A DNA stretch of 64,000 nucleotides, taken from Tubulanus polymorphus. Taxonomy: Eukaryota > Nemertea > Palaeonemertea > Tubulaniformes > Tubulanidae. Positions within the stretch are counted from its first letter, which is position 1. Every line of letters starts with the position of its first letter. Position numbers and translations under genes: made by a program. The stretch covers positions 11,847,001 to 11,911,000 of the forward strand of contig NC_134025.1 in assembly GCF_964204645.1 (NCBI RefSeq), written 5' to 3'. Shown here piece by piece: positions 1 to 11,867 of this stretch. Below the pieces are notes generated by a model. It worked only from the letters and a program-made list of their open reading frames with translations, was not told where the DNA came from and did not search any database.

Positions 1-3000
1 TTCATGAAGAAGATTCCTCCGGGCGCCGAAGCTTCGAATATTCTTGTCGGCGAGGTCGAATTCTTAAAGCATCCGATCATTGCATTTGTCCGTCTAAACA
101 AGGCGTCGTTGATGGGCGACCTGACGGAGGTACCCGTGCCGACTCGTTTTCTCTTCATTTTACTCGGACCGAAGAATAACGAGCAGTCTTCAAACTACCA
201 CGAGATCGGACGATCGATCGCCACGTTGATGTCCGACGAGATCTTCCACGACGTCGCGTATAAAGCGCGCAAGCGTAACGACCTGTTGGCCGGCGTCGAC
301 GAGTTTCTCAGCAATTGTACGGTGTTGCCGCCCGGTGAATGGGACCCGACGATACGAATTGAACCACCGAAATCTGTACCATCACAGGTATGCTTAAAGT
401 ATCAGACATAATTTGGTAATTGTAAAAAATTCCACCTTTTTATAATTCCAGTACTTTGTATAACATGCATATGCTATAGTGTAGTGTGTCTACACCACAG
501 TGCAGTGTATCATTTCTAAATAATTATCAACCGTGTTTGATAGGTGCTGCCATCTTTCAATAGAGAGAACAAATTACTTATTACATCGATACACTGCAGT
601 ACGGTGTACTAGCTATGTCTGGTTAATTGGAAATAACTGGAATAACTGGAAATAAATAAATTATATCTCAATTATATTTAATGAGAACTAAAGATCCGGA
701 TGCGGTTGTTATCAGACAAATCAGTTTAAACAAAACATTGGAAATACTAACAAATTGATGCATTATTGGTCAAATTGAAAAGTACACACTTCAAGCTAAA
801 TGGACCAATGTCGTTTTCCAATCTGTCTTTCGCATTCATTTGGGATTTTGGTCTTATCTGATTTTTCTTGAAAACTACTTTATTCATCTTCATTTGGCAC
901 TCTCTTAACCACTGTATTATTCTTTTTTTCAAACCTACTCAAACTAGAGTTTCGTTCAAATGACTCTTATGAGATATTGAAATTGCAATTGATTTATCTC
1001 ATTAGGAATCACGTAAAACACCAACTGGCAGCCATCCGAATCCTAGTCAAACACCGAATGGTAATGCTCAACCTACGATGGAGCATGAAGATCATGGAGA
1101 TGCCACCCTTATAAGGACGGGCAGGTTAGAATAGTTTTATTACTACGTTAAGTGGAGTAACTTTACTCATTTGGGGGCAAAAGCTGTTATGTAGATGGTT
1201 TTTCCTGTGTGTGCACCTGGGCAGTGTTAATATAGATGCAACTAGACTGTTTACCAAGCCTGATTGAGTGAAAACCATTTACTTCAGTTGGAATGAAAAT
1301 GGACATTCCAAAGAAATCTTATAACCCATATTCGAATGATTAAGCTCCAATGACATGTCCAGCCATTTTTTGCTTGTTACAGGTTTTTTGGTGGTCTCAT
1401 CGACGATGTCAAGCGGAAGGCTCCATTTTACGCAAGCGACTTCAAAGATGCGTTACATATCCAGAGCATTGCCTCATTTATCTTCCTCTATTTTGCCTGT
1501 CTCACACCTATTATTACGTTTGGAGGTCTTCTTGGTGATGCTACGGGCAATAATATGGTACATGTCATTATTGTTCATGCTTTTGATTTTGTTACGAATC
1601 AGAAGATATTTCATCTGTAATTGGTTCATCTCAATTTTCAGGCTGCATTGGAGAGCATATTAGCTGGAGCTATATGTGGAGTTGTGTACGCGTTGTTTGC
1701 CGGGCAGCCGTTGACTATACTCGGCAGTACAGGACCTGTACTCGTTTTCGAAACAATAACGTACAAGTTTTGCTCGTGAGTATCGATTTGAAAGAAACCC
1801 GCATTTAAACTATCGATGCTACTGCTGGGACCATTTCTAAATCACTGCTATTACATTGATGGATGTATTTTCAAAAAGTTTTATCATTCTATGATTCGAT
1901 CATATAAAACTTACTGGGTACTAAAAATCAATCTTCATCAACTGCAGCGGCTCTATTTCGTTTACAAATACTTATCATAAACATGTCAAATTGGACTCCT
2001 TGGTTTTTCGGATTCACTCTTATAAGCCTCTAATTTTCATCGTTTTAGCACTTATGGACTGGATTATTTGGGCTTGCGATGGTGGATCGGTCTGTGGACG
2101 GCCCTTATATTGATAATTATGGTCGCGTTCGACCTAAGCGCGCTGGTGCGATATATCACGCGTTTCACCGAAGAGAGTTTCGCCGTGCTCATATCGCTCA
2201 TATTCATCTTTAAAGCATTCGAGAAGCTGGCGAAAGTGCTCGAGAAGAATCCGATCAATTTACACCCGGACGCCGTCTTGGATTACGAGTGTTATTGCAT
2301 GCCGAAGGAGAACGCAACGAATGCGTCGTCAACGATAGCTCCGGCGGCGGCGACGACAACGCAGATACCGGATGCAATGACGACGGCGATCAGCTACGTC
2401 GGAGGCGTATTAATGAACGACTCGTACCAGCGTAAAGACTGTCTAAAGCACAAAGATATTCTGGTCGGCTCCGGATGCAGTACGCCCTACTACCATGATA
2501 ATGTCTTCTTTCTGTCTGTGATCTTGTTCTTCGGAACATTTTGTATAGCCATGGGGCTAAAAGCGTTCCGCACTGGCCGATTCTTACCCAATATGGTATG
2601 GCAATTGTCTCGATTCCCATTATTTAGTTGTAATGTAGAAATTGTCGGTGTATTAGCTATTAAGAATAATGCTATTTTAATGTAGGCTCGTCAAGTGATA
2701 AGTGATTTTTCGGTGTTGATCGCGATTCTTGCGATGGCTGGTTTAGATGCTATTGTGGGCGTGGCAACTCCGAAACTCGACGTGCCAAATGAATTCCGGG
2801 TATGTCTCTCGAATGTCCTCGAAAGCATTTCGATAAATTTGTTCCCCGCAAAGTTGATATGTATAGTTACTTGATTTTAATTTCATTAAATATCAGCCAA
2901 CACTAAGCACACGTGAATGGGTCATCCATCCTTTTGGTCATGGAAAAAATCCATGGTGGACGTCTTTGGCAGCCATTCTTCCGGCTCTGCTTGCTACTAT

Positions 3001-6000
3001 ACTTATTTTCATGGATCAGCAAATTACTGCTGTTATAGTGAACAGAAAAGAGAACAAACTGAAGGTTTGTATACTACTGTTCAGAACTGATCTACATGTT
3101 TACTAATGAATTCAAAAATAGCTGTCAGTGTTTCTTATTCTAATCGCAGAAAGGTAGTGGCTATCACTTAGACTTGTTTCTGGTAGCTCTTCTGATCGCG
3201 GTTTGCTCAGTGTTGGGGCTGCCTTGGTTCGTCGCGGCGACTGTGCTGTCTATAAATCATGTAATGAGCTTGAAGAAAGAATCGAAGACCAGCGCTCCTG
3301 GTGAGCGGCCACAGTTTCTCGGCGTCAGGTAAGTCCATGATTATGGTCAGTTGAAACTGGTGATGGCGGTAACGCGATTGTCGGAAACAAATGGTCGAAA
3401 GTCAACAGGCAAATTTATATGACATTTTTCTTCATTTTCAGGGAGCAGCGCGTTACAGGAATTTGTATATTCCTCGCGATAGGTCTATCTGTGCTCATAA
3501 CGTTTGTTCTTCGGGTAAGCACTACCTACGAATCGGCGGTTTTTTTTCATACAACTGTCGACAGTGAAGACGGCATAATTATCTCACTTTATTTCTTTCT
3601 TTCTCTACAGTTTATACCAATGCCTGTGTTATATGGGGTTTTCCTTTATATGGGTGTATCTTCGTTGAAAGGAATTGAGGTAGGGAATTCTTTGAATATT
3701 TTTATATTAGATCTGAAATTACTAACTTAAACGCAGTTTTCTGTCAATATCTACATCACTGACTACGTCATCTCGTAATTCAGTGCGTGCCGGTGGCTCA
3801 TTTGATGGCTAAATTCTATACGATCTCATGTTTCTGGTTGTCTTTTTGCAGTTCGTCAATCGGTTGATGATATTGTTCATGCCTCCTAAATACCAGCCAG
3901 ACTACATGTATCTGCGACACGTACCGACGAAGCGTGTACACATGTTCACGCTGATACAAATCATTTGTTTAGTCATTCTGTGGGTGATTAAAACTATTCA
4001 GATGATCTCGATCGCATTTCCGATCATGGTAGGTTTCAGTTGTGCACTTTATATCGTAGATTCAGTATCAAACCAATCGAACAATGTAGATTCTTGTTCG
4101 CATACCCCCAAACCGAGCAGCTCTTAATTTTGCTGAATTTTCTGTCCTGAAGTAACTGAAAAATGTAAACAGCATTTTGCCTTGGTTCATTATTGTGATC
4201 CAAATCAAATGTTTAGTGCAGTTTGGTGTGGCCTTGACGGCGCACTTAAGAGCGAAATAGTGATGTATACTGCGGTAATGCCATACTTTCTTGTCCTTAG
4301 GATTAGTGTTATTCGAAGTAATGCGTTTTAAAACAAGTATGTTTTATTAGCACGGATATGATATCACTCATAGTGCCATAGTTAGCTTCATCACTATGCT
4401 CTGACTAGGTCAGACTGTATACTCTGACTGGTCGAGAATTCTCGAAGAAATGCGTCGATTTCCGGGGGAAATTCTTATCCATATTTGTGGTTGGTTTTCA
4501 GGTGCTCGCAATATGCTTTATACGTAAAGCACTGGATTGGGTTTTCACTCAGCGTGAACTCTCCTGGCTCGATGACATCATGCCAGAGATCAGCAAACGT
4601 GAAAAGGAGGACGCGGAGAAGAAGAAACACGAGGAAGTGGTAAGTATTTCATTACAGGTACCGCTCTTGAGCGGCTCCGCATAAAAATATCATCGTTAAA
4701 TATTTAGTTATTGGTGTCGCTCTCAAGCGGCTCTGGTTCACTTACGAAAATGTTGTCTGCTATGAATTATTAACGATAAGAAACGATTATCTGTCTAATT
4801 TCGAGAAAAACGAATTGTCTAAATGTGAAATATTTTCGTTTCGCTTGTGAAATTCACAGATCAAATCATTCAATATGCCGCAGCAAGTATGATCACTTTA
4901 TCCGTATTTGTTATGTCTTTCTTCTTCATACGTGTACTTAGTTTCTAAATGCTACCTCTCTCCAGTAGAATATGAGTTGTAAAGCTTCAATTAATGCCAT
5001 CAAAAACTGTATTGAGTTTTGTACAACATATACGCAGTATTATTGTATTGAGTTTAGAAATTTAGCATCGTCTACCTGTTCAAACAGATATTCAGATAAG
5101 ATATGGCCGGTACAATACCTTTCCCGTCTAAGCTATAAAAAAAAGTTTATCTTCATAAGATATTCAGACTTCATACTGTTCGACAAATTCTGGTCAACCA
5201 GATATAACTGTGTCTAAAATGTTGAAGTTAATCTTGTTTTATTTAGCAAGGAGTGCCTACTATTTCATATGAAGTGGACCAAGACGTCAGTTTGAATGTA
5301 AAATAATGCTCTTGTTGATGTATCCTGTAGCACCGCTGGTTTTAACCCCAGGGATGAGAAATTTGGCGGTTTCTTGCTTTTTAAACATGAAGAATATAAT
5401 ACTCGCCTTTAAATTAATTGAAAACCTCGTACCCTCGGGCGTAGCGAAGGTCCATTCTGTGGACCGGTTTTAACTTTAACCACAGGTCGCTCACTCGATT
5501 AAACCCGGGGCTTAGTCAAATCTGGTCAGTATAACCAACCATTGGGGTGCATTTATTATTAGTATACTTACAATTTCTATCTTTACCTTAAAAGGATCAA
5601 CTCACTTGGCTGTTAATCGAGTTGAACTGTGGATTAAGGCTTAAACTGGTCCATAAAAGCCAAGTAGGTGCTTAGTATTAATAACATACTGATGTACACC
5701 ACACTCAGTGCACATCAATAGAAGATATTTATAAACCCTAACCCTACCTGCAGCTAGGTATCGTACAACTGACCAGTACGGGGAGGAAAGTCAATACTTC
5801 TACATCACATCGTGGTTCACTTGCATCAGTGATGATGATGGTGCTATCAAATGCCCAACTACTATACCGGTACGATCTCGAATTTCCCTGAGCTGCTGTT
5901 CTCATCCCTGAACTCGTTGAATGTTCATACGATTTGAACGCAAAGCAAAAAAATAGCGTTAAATGTATCTTGAAGCAAATATTTTTTGGGGAAAATCCCC

Positions 6001-9000
6001 AAAACAGCAATCACAATTCAATACTGATAGAATAGAACAAGCATTGAATTTAGCAAATATGTGTGCCGCAGAACCTTGCACTGTGATAAACCTTTTCGCT
6101 TCCGATACTTGTTTTGGGCAGATTTTAACGATCGACTTTTTAGTGCAGAGAAAAACCTGTCGGATGAGATAACAGTGAAGGTTCTGCGGTGGCAAATATT
6201 AATTTTCTGCCAATGTTCTCGTCAAACGTCGAGGAAACGAATGTTGATGACAGCTTCTTCGATATCGGATTATGAAATGGTTTTGAATATGCATGCATTT
6301 GGTCTGTTAGTATCAATGTTGACATGTGTATGAATGTGTGTTCGATGTATCCTCGTTGGATTTCGACCGTTTGTCATCCTTGTATCGCATAAACACAACT
6401 GCGTACATGTGTACTGTGTGTGCTTGTCGTACGAATCAAAATTTACCCAATAAAAGGGATTGAAACCTTAAAGCATGAAGTAGGACCATTGATTCACGAG
6501 TTTGGCTTCTTTATTGAGCATCATCAGCAATAGGTAACATGCTACTTGAATATGTGCTCCCTAGTTCTAATGTAACTATATCGTAGGTTTACGCTTCGAG
6601 TGTTGCCATTATCCATAAAACTGGATTGCCTTTGAACTTTTGCAGTTTAACCCTCTTCCGCCTAAATAACCTTTTTCAGCCTATTTGAGGCCCCAGCAGG
6701 CTATTGTGTTCACTTGCATCTGTCTGAATCGAGATATTTTCTGAAGTTTTTAAATGCTTTGACATTATTTTGATATTTGGTTCGTAAGTGTCTCTAGTCA
6801 AGACATATCAGCAGCACAAAAATTGGCCTGAACAGAATCAAGCCAGCGCCTCCTAGTTATTGTTTGCCAAGATCAGCGCTTTTTTAGTTTTCAAGGGAAA
6901 ATTTGAATACACTCTGATCAATTATCGTGATGTTTTATACTTACCGGTATATGTATCGTATCGGGGCCCATCGTCACAAGAAGAATTAGGCCGATTTGAT
7001 AAAAGATGGCCTTTCTGTGACCTTGTGTGCCAAAAAATGGCATTCTTTGTAAGAATTCTGAGGCCTGTAGCTTTATGGTTCGTCATATTTTATCGAAACC
7101 GGAAATGGCTATACTTGGGTAAGGGGTCATTGACTTATAGTAGATCATGATATTTGATGAATGTGTTAAGTTTCTGGTTTCTATTACTTCACCAGAGGGA
7201 GTTGAATGTTGAAATAATCAGATTGGCAACATTTCACCAAGGGAGCATGGTGTCCTTGGACCCCTAGTTAATCTGCATGACATTTGATATCTAAAATCTT
7301 ATTGAATATAGAATGATGAATTTTAACCGTCATTTTACGCTCAATTCTCTTACAGCTTCACCTGGTAATTTTTCAAAATCTTATCCCGTTTTTACATTTT
7401 TTTTCATTTTGACAGAAGAAGCGGAAGAACTATCTGGGCAATTCATTTCATGCTAGCGATTATATGATCCCCGGACAAACGCCTAAAAATTCCAAAGTAC
7501 TAAAAACCGAATCTTTTCTACTCAGAAAAAAATACTCCCGGTGTCGGTTGCTCAAAATAGTAGTTGAACGATCACTGGAAACTACCTTTTGAGAAACTGG
7601 ACCCTGCTTTATTGTGCACCAAGCTTGTCTGTGTTAGTGTGTAGTGTTGTTACCTAGCTATATCGATTACATTACAAGATTAGAAAGAGTGACGTGTGTA
7701 GGAATTTTTCCTCTCGCTTACGAATTCATGAATTAAATTTATAAAGCATTTTCAACCCTTTGCTATCTGCCGGGTGCCGATATTATCGTAGCCTATAGAT
7801 GTCTCTTCTTATCGAGGCCACTTTTTGCTTGACTCGCTCGAGACCTCACGATAACGATGACCCGCCTGCTACTTACTGATGCAGAAGCAGTGCTATGATC
7901 CGTGTCGCGGAGATTTCTAGGTTCTAGCAGTTAACGAAGGGTTAATGAATTTCATGCGTTTTAAATTTTGTTTACTGACTGTCGATTAAAGCTGATTGAA
8001 AAAATTCTGAACGGTTTGCATTTTAGGTTAAAATTGTCGCACACTTGACAACGTGGTTCAACAGAAATATGTCTATATCAGTAATACTTGAAATGAGAAA
8101 ATCATCTTCGGCTCGTCGTTTAGATATCTAATTTATCAATTCTTTTACTAGAATTTGAATATTTTGATAATTCCCTGTAATTGCCCTTGTGCTCTCGATA
8201 TAATGCCTGCTACGTTTGTCGAAGCGACAAGTTTTTCTAGAGGCCGATCAAAATCTGAACTTAAATACACAATTGATCCCTATAGCTGAAAACACTTGTC
8301 TTAGGTCCGCCCCTGAGAAATGGGGCGAAAGCAGCATAAAGCGATCTGGAATGTAGAATGTGCTGGACGCAAAACTCCGATACTTGATACTTGTAAACTT
8401 GTTGACTAAATTTTGACAGCCACCAAAAATATTAAAAACACCCGGTACCAAAAATACCACTTGGAACCCAACCTTTGTACAACCTACGAGCGATTATCTG
8501 ATAATTGCTCGTAGGTACTACAGACCATTTTCTTTTCACACCATGTCAAGGAGTTTATTATGTACTGTGAGTTTTTTAAAGTGAAGTGCAAGTCGTTTAA
8601 ATGACACATTCCATTCTAAATTGGCATTGGTTTTCCGCTACCAGATAATACTTGAACTGATTTTGTTTCCTCAGTAATGTCAGGTATGGCTATCACTTCT
8701 AATTGCTCTTGCAGCCCTAGTACCATCGAACTCGGTCATTCTTAACCTTATCGACGAGTGAAAAATCTGGGCGATGTTTATCAATGAGTAATAATGGTAG
8801 ACAGGAGTTTTGCACACTGAATTGTTTGTTTTTCCATGGGAAAAGGTTTAACCGAATTTGTTTTGGAAAGAAATTCAATATTTTCAAGTCACCATTATCA
8901 AAATTGTCTTCAAATATCTTTACCACATTTGATCCATCAGTAATTGGTATGGCGGCGGTGTCGGATCAACGTGAATTTCATTCCAAAATAGATTGATTTA

Positions 9001-10566
9001 TGAATAGCTCTGGTTTCATCTATATCCATATATATTATAACCACACTGAAACACTTCTCTAACTGCATCTTATATTCGCTGAATAAAATGCTAAATGTTT
9101 AACCAAATAATATCTTATGTAATACATTAAACAATATGATACATATATATTCGTTCATGTCAATGAAATAATGCATATTCATATTCAGATGATTTAAATT
9201 ACTGAGCCCTACTTGAGTTCATTAGTGAGATTTGAAATTTTTGTATTTTCTCAACAATTTGAGTACCTCACCTTGGAGAAGTATGCGAATCATTTGAATT
9301 TTCCCTGTTCAAATTCGCCCAATAAGTTTAAGTTTAATAATTTTGCATCCAAGTTTTACTAAACAAGACGGATAGTGTGTAAGTCATTCAGTTTGTGTTT
9401 TACTGTTAGTGATTCTACATTTATTAAAAAGAAGGATGCGTATATGTGCAGTACAAATCAACAATCTCTTAAACGCAAATACATGTATCTGGATCTTTTA
9501 TGCCTTCCCTGAGTAGAATATATGTAAAGGAAGTGTGCTCACATATTTTTGGTTTTTTTAGATAAAGACGAACCTCGACGTCGGCGAAGGCGGAAACGTT
9601 GAAATCCCATTATCGGATGGTAATGTGATGAGTATACCTGTTGAGAAGATAACTTACAAACCGGAAACGCGTACGGTCAACATATCAGAGGAGATGGCTA
9701 AGACGGCCATCTGGAAACAGATCGCGATGAACGCTGAAAAAGAGAAGATCGGTGAAAAGAAAAAGTATGTAATTAGCCCATGAGCACTCAAGCCGCCCGT
9801 ATCCGCCCTGCCTATTACTCCTCAACCCGTCGTTTTTTCGTATGCTGCACAAAAACGGTTGTAGTGGGATTCGAGCCCAATAGCTGATGATGAACTAGAC
9901 ACCCGTGTCCTCAAAATACCGTACAGAAATCAACATCTTCCTATTTCAAATTCTCAAGTATTTGGAGTACGAACATGACAAATCTGAGCGCTCACTTTAA
10001 ATCTAAGTAAGTTTGGATGAATTTCCGGGGGGCCAAAAGGACACGAATTTGGTGGCCCACCTCATCAAATCTTATATCATATGAAAGCCTTGACAATTTA
10101 CTACAAAATAACATGAACTTGTAATGCATGAAAATGAACAGCTAATGAGTTATTCTGTATTGTGATAAACTTGAATTTTCTGAGGAATAATTGGCACTAC
10201 TGAGTATTCCTTGAGTGCTAATGGGTTAACGTGAGATGTCGGGTTTATCCGAGTATTTTATTTTGCAAGTTGATTGAAAATTGACTAATCTTTGACTACC
10301 GATGCATGAAAATATTGGATTTTGTATTCAGGAAAGAGAAGAAGAAAAAGAAGAAGCGATACCGCGTGGACGAACATGAAGTGCCGTTGAACGAGCAGGA
10401 CGAACTCGACGCGAACGTCGCTTTAGAGATGAAACCAGTCAACGCGGCGAGCACCGAAAAGGGACACCAAGACGAGATGGTATCGCTTATGGCTCCGGAT
10501 ATCGTTGTTGAACCGCCGACACCCGGCCAGAATTCACCTGAAAAATCGAACAATTCGCTGGCATAA
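1..10566 (+). CDS. SLC4A7/8/10-like: Na+-coupled bicarbonate transporter, SLC4A7/8/10 group (5' end outside window)
   Basis: Plasma-membrane carrier that couples Na+ and HCO3- (or CO3 2-) movement, in some members with Cl- exchange, to regulate intracellular pH. Exons, all with GT-AG borders and matching phase: 1-387, 1006-1124, 1383-1557, 1642-1775, 2049-2595, 2686-2799, 2897-3064, 3150-3328, 3442-3514, 3611-3679, 3852-4028, 4502-4639, 7416-7496, 9562-9764, 10332-10566 (stop TAA). They give ~932 residues; about 200 N-terminal residues are missing to the left. The first exon holds the end of the cytosolic domain ([25 protein letters not shown]). The membrane domain carries the family blocks [43 protein letters not shown] and [13 protein letters not shown]. 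The segment [13 protein letters not shown] resembles NDCBE/NBCn/NCBE rather than the electrogenic NBCe group. Seen: exons and motifs. Known: family function. Inferred: exact ion stoichiometry, which the sequence does not show. Confidence 0.94.
471..617. mobile_element. Diverged partial copy of the TTAA MITE in an SLC4 intron
   Basis: It shares GGTGCTGCCATCTTTCAATAGAG and GTACACC/GGTGTACTAGC phrases with the copies at 39352 and 62497. The terminal CCCTTTCAGTGC and flanking TTAA are not recognisable, so it is an old or truncated insertion in the first visible SLC4 intron. Confidence 0.6.
1383..4639 (+). CDS. SLC4A7/8/10-like: SLC4 membrane domain exons
   Basis: Ten exons encode the multi-span transport domain, from [16 protein letters not shown] before the first span to the RELSWLDD block after the last. 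Exon 2049-2595 is unusually long and holds the large extracellular loop. That loop has four cysteines in the usual spacing (ECYC, DC, GSGC) and candidate N-glycosylation sequons NAT, NAS and NDS beside a Thr/Ala-rich stretch. A KLKK motif, similar to stilbene-reactive motifs of the family, spans the junction of exons 2897-3064 and 3150-3328. No internal stop or frameshift was found. Confidence 0.92.
4640..7415 (+). other. 2.8-kb intron of the SLC4 gene
   Basis: The longest intron of this gene separates the membrane domain from the C-terminal tail. I see no exon that fits. It holds a duplicated GCTCT..AGCGGCTC phrase near 4663 and 4715, and degenerate foldback sequence around 5330-5660 (TTTAACCCCAGG and similar). 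Around 6640-6830 it holds a reverse copy of the dispersed repeat described under 'GCAGGCTATTGTGTT'. Short reading frames at 5959-6333 overlap on both strands and look random. Confidence 0.6.
7416..7496 (+). CDS. SLC4A7/8/10-like: SLC4 small cassette exon of the C-terminal tail
   Basis: An 81-nt exon in phase 0-0 encoding [20 protein letters not shown] and seven more residues. It has an acceptor TTTTGACAG and a donor reading AAA|GTACTA, which is weak. Because it is 27 whole codons it could be skipped without changing the frame, and the C-tails of this SLC4 group are known to vary by splicing. Whether it is alternative cannot be decided from DNA. It lies between two long introns of 2.8 and 2.1 kb. 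Confidence 0.6.
9562..10566 (+). CDS. SLC4A7/8/10-like: SLC4 C-terminal tail exons and stop
   Basis: Two exons (9562-9764 and 10332-10566) encode the cytosolic tail. The first contains [15 protein letters not shown], a block conserved in NBC/NDCBE tails. The second starts with a lysine run ([12 protein letters not shown]) and is then acidic and proline-rich, ending PEKSNNSLA-stop. The phase (2+1) matches across the intron. The tail is longer than the shortest vertebrate forms, and no clear PDZ-binding C-terminus is visible. Confidence 0.88.
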
Positions 10567-10964
10567 TGGTTCGGCAGACGGTTCGCTGTATGCTGTAATG
10601 TGTTGTTTGATGAGCGACCTGTTTAGTGCACAATGGCTTATCTTGTATTTTAGTACTACTCTATATACATTACACTGAATGTTTAATGATACTGTATATC
10701 TGTGTATTGGGGATGTTGAACGAAGCCTCTAAGGACGGCTCGTTAGTCACGTAGAATGTTAGTACCACTACTTCAAGTTGAAATGTCACGGTGTCTATGT
10801 GCGTCGATCTGGAGTAGTAGTTTATTGATGTACGATGATACCGCACTCGGAAAGTCTCCCAACATCAGTGTTTAATCAGTTGGATTTCCCACTAGTCTAT
10901 AAAGCATCCAAATAATCTTCGGTCGTAATAAGACATTGGAAAATATAATGAAATTGTGTTCAGT

Positions 10965-10970
10965 AATAAA
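10965..10970 (+). terminator. Polyadenylation signal AATAAA, SLC4 gene
   Basis: AATAAA about 400 nt after the SLC4 stop codon, in AT-rich sequence followed by a GT-containing stretch. It gives a plausible short 3'UTR (10567 to ~10990). Longer forms are possible, because more such hexamers occur downstream. Confidence 0.45.
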
Positions 10971-11178
10971 GGTATCAATGCACATTGGCCGACTTTTTAT
11001 CTTAGTTTACAATCACTAATGTTCAGCAAAATCCAGCAGTATTTTATAGGCCATTCGAAATATGACGGAAGCCTTCAATAAATGATGATCCAAAATTCCT
11101 GATTTATCTAGTCGATCACATGTTGTATTGTGATTGTCAATGGAGATATACTGAGGTTCGAGCACCGATAGCATTAAA

Positions 11179-11464
11179 GCTGCGATCACACACAGACAAT
11201 TTGGCCCGGATTAAAATGACCGTGCCAGGCCCGATTCATATTTTGCCCGCACCTAATAAGAGAGCACGTTCACACATAAACTACTCGCCCATTACTAAAA
11301 TGCTATTGAAACGATTCAGTGTTAAGCGAGGTGAGTCACTTAAAAAACCAGTTAGCGTTCAGACGCAATAATTTGATCCATGCTTTAATTTGATACTGGC
11401 CTGGTCCGATGTATTTGGTCGGACCAAATTTGAGCCGGGTCAAAAATGCTTGTGTGATCGTGAC
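11179..11464. mobile_element. MITE with GCGATCACAC termini, copy 1
   Basis: A 286-bp non-coding element with inverted ends (CTGCGATCACACAC at the left, GTGTGATCGTGAC at the right). Subterminal GGCCCGG/TTTGGTC-type blocks are shared with the copies at 25930-26143 and 34721-34789. No transposase is present, so it would be non-autonomous. The superfamily is not assigned. Confidence 0.65.
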
Positions 11465-11721
11465 TTAAATATTACGGTAGACCCTGCCTAAACCAGTACT
11501 GGTCAATCTGATGATCCATGCATTCATTTCGGTAAACGAAACATTGATTTTGCCTAGTCTGGCATTGCCCTATTCAGTAGAACTTTGACTTCATTTCCAT
11601 TCATATATCTCCTAAACTGGTAAACAGTATTAAGGCTCTAAGCAACAATACTACACTAGATTGCCTAGACTCCTAAATTAACCCCAGTTTTCATTCATAT
11701 GCTAATGTATCGTGAGTGAAC

Positions 11722-11867
11722 CCAGGGACCAGTTGCATGGTCGTGACTTTAGTCCAAAAGTGGTCTTAAATCTTAAGACTGGTCTAAAGTTTGTTAGATT
11801 GGCTATAGAATTAAGTTAGTCCTAGACGGTCTGAAGTCTAAGCCTTGACTATGCAACCGGCCCCTGG
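11722..11867. mobile_element. Foldback MITE (CCAGTTGCATGGTCGTGAC type)
   Basis: A short imperfect palindrome, opening CCAGGGACCAGTTGCATGG and closing ATGCAACCGGCCCCTGG. The interior GTTAGATTGGCTATAGAA is shared almost exactly with the element at 63333-63474, showing that they are copies of one family. Confidence 0.65.

Noticed and set aside
2390-2620. Antisense frame within the SLC4 long exon
   Set aside because: Shadow of a well-supported coding exon.
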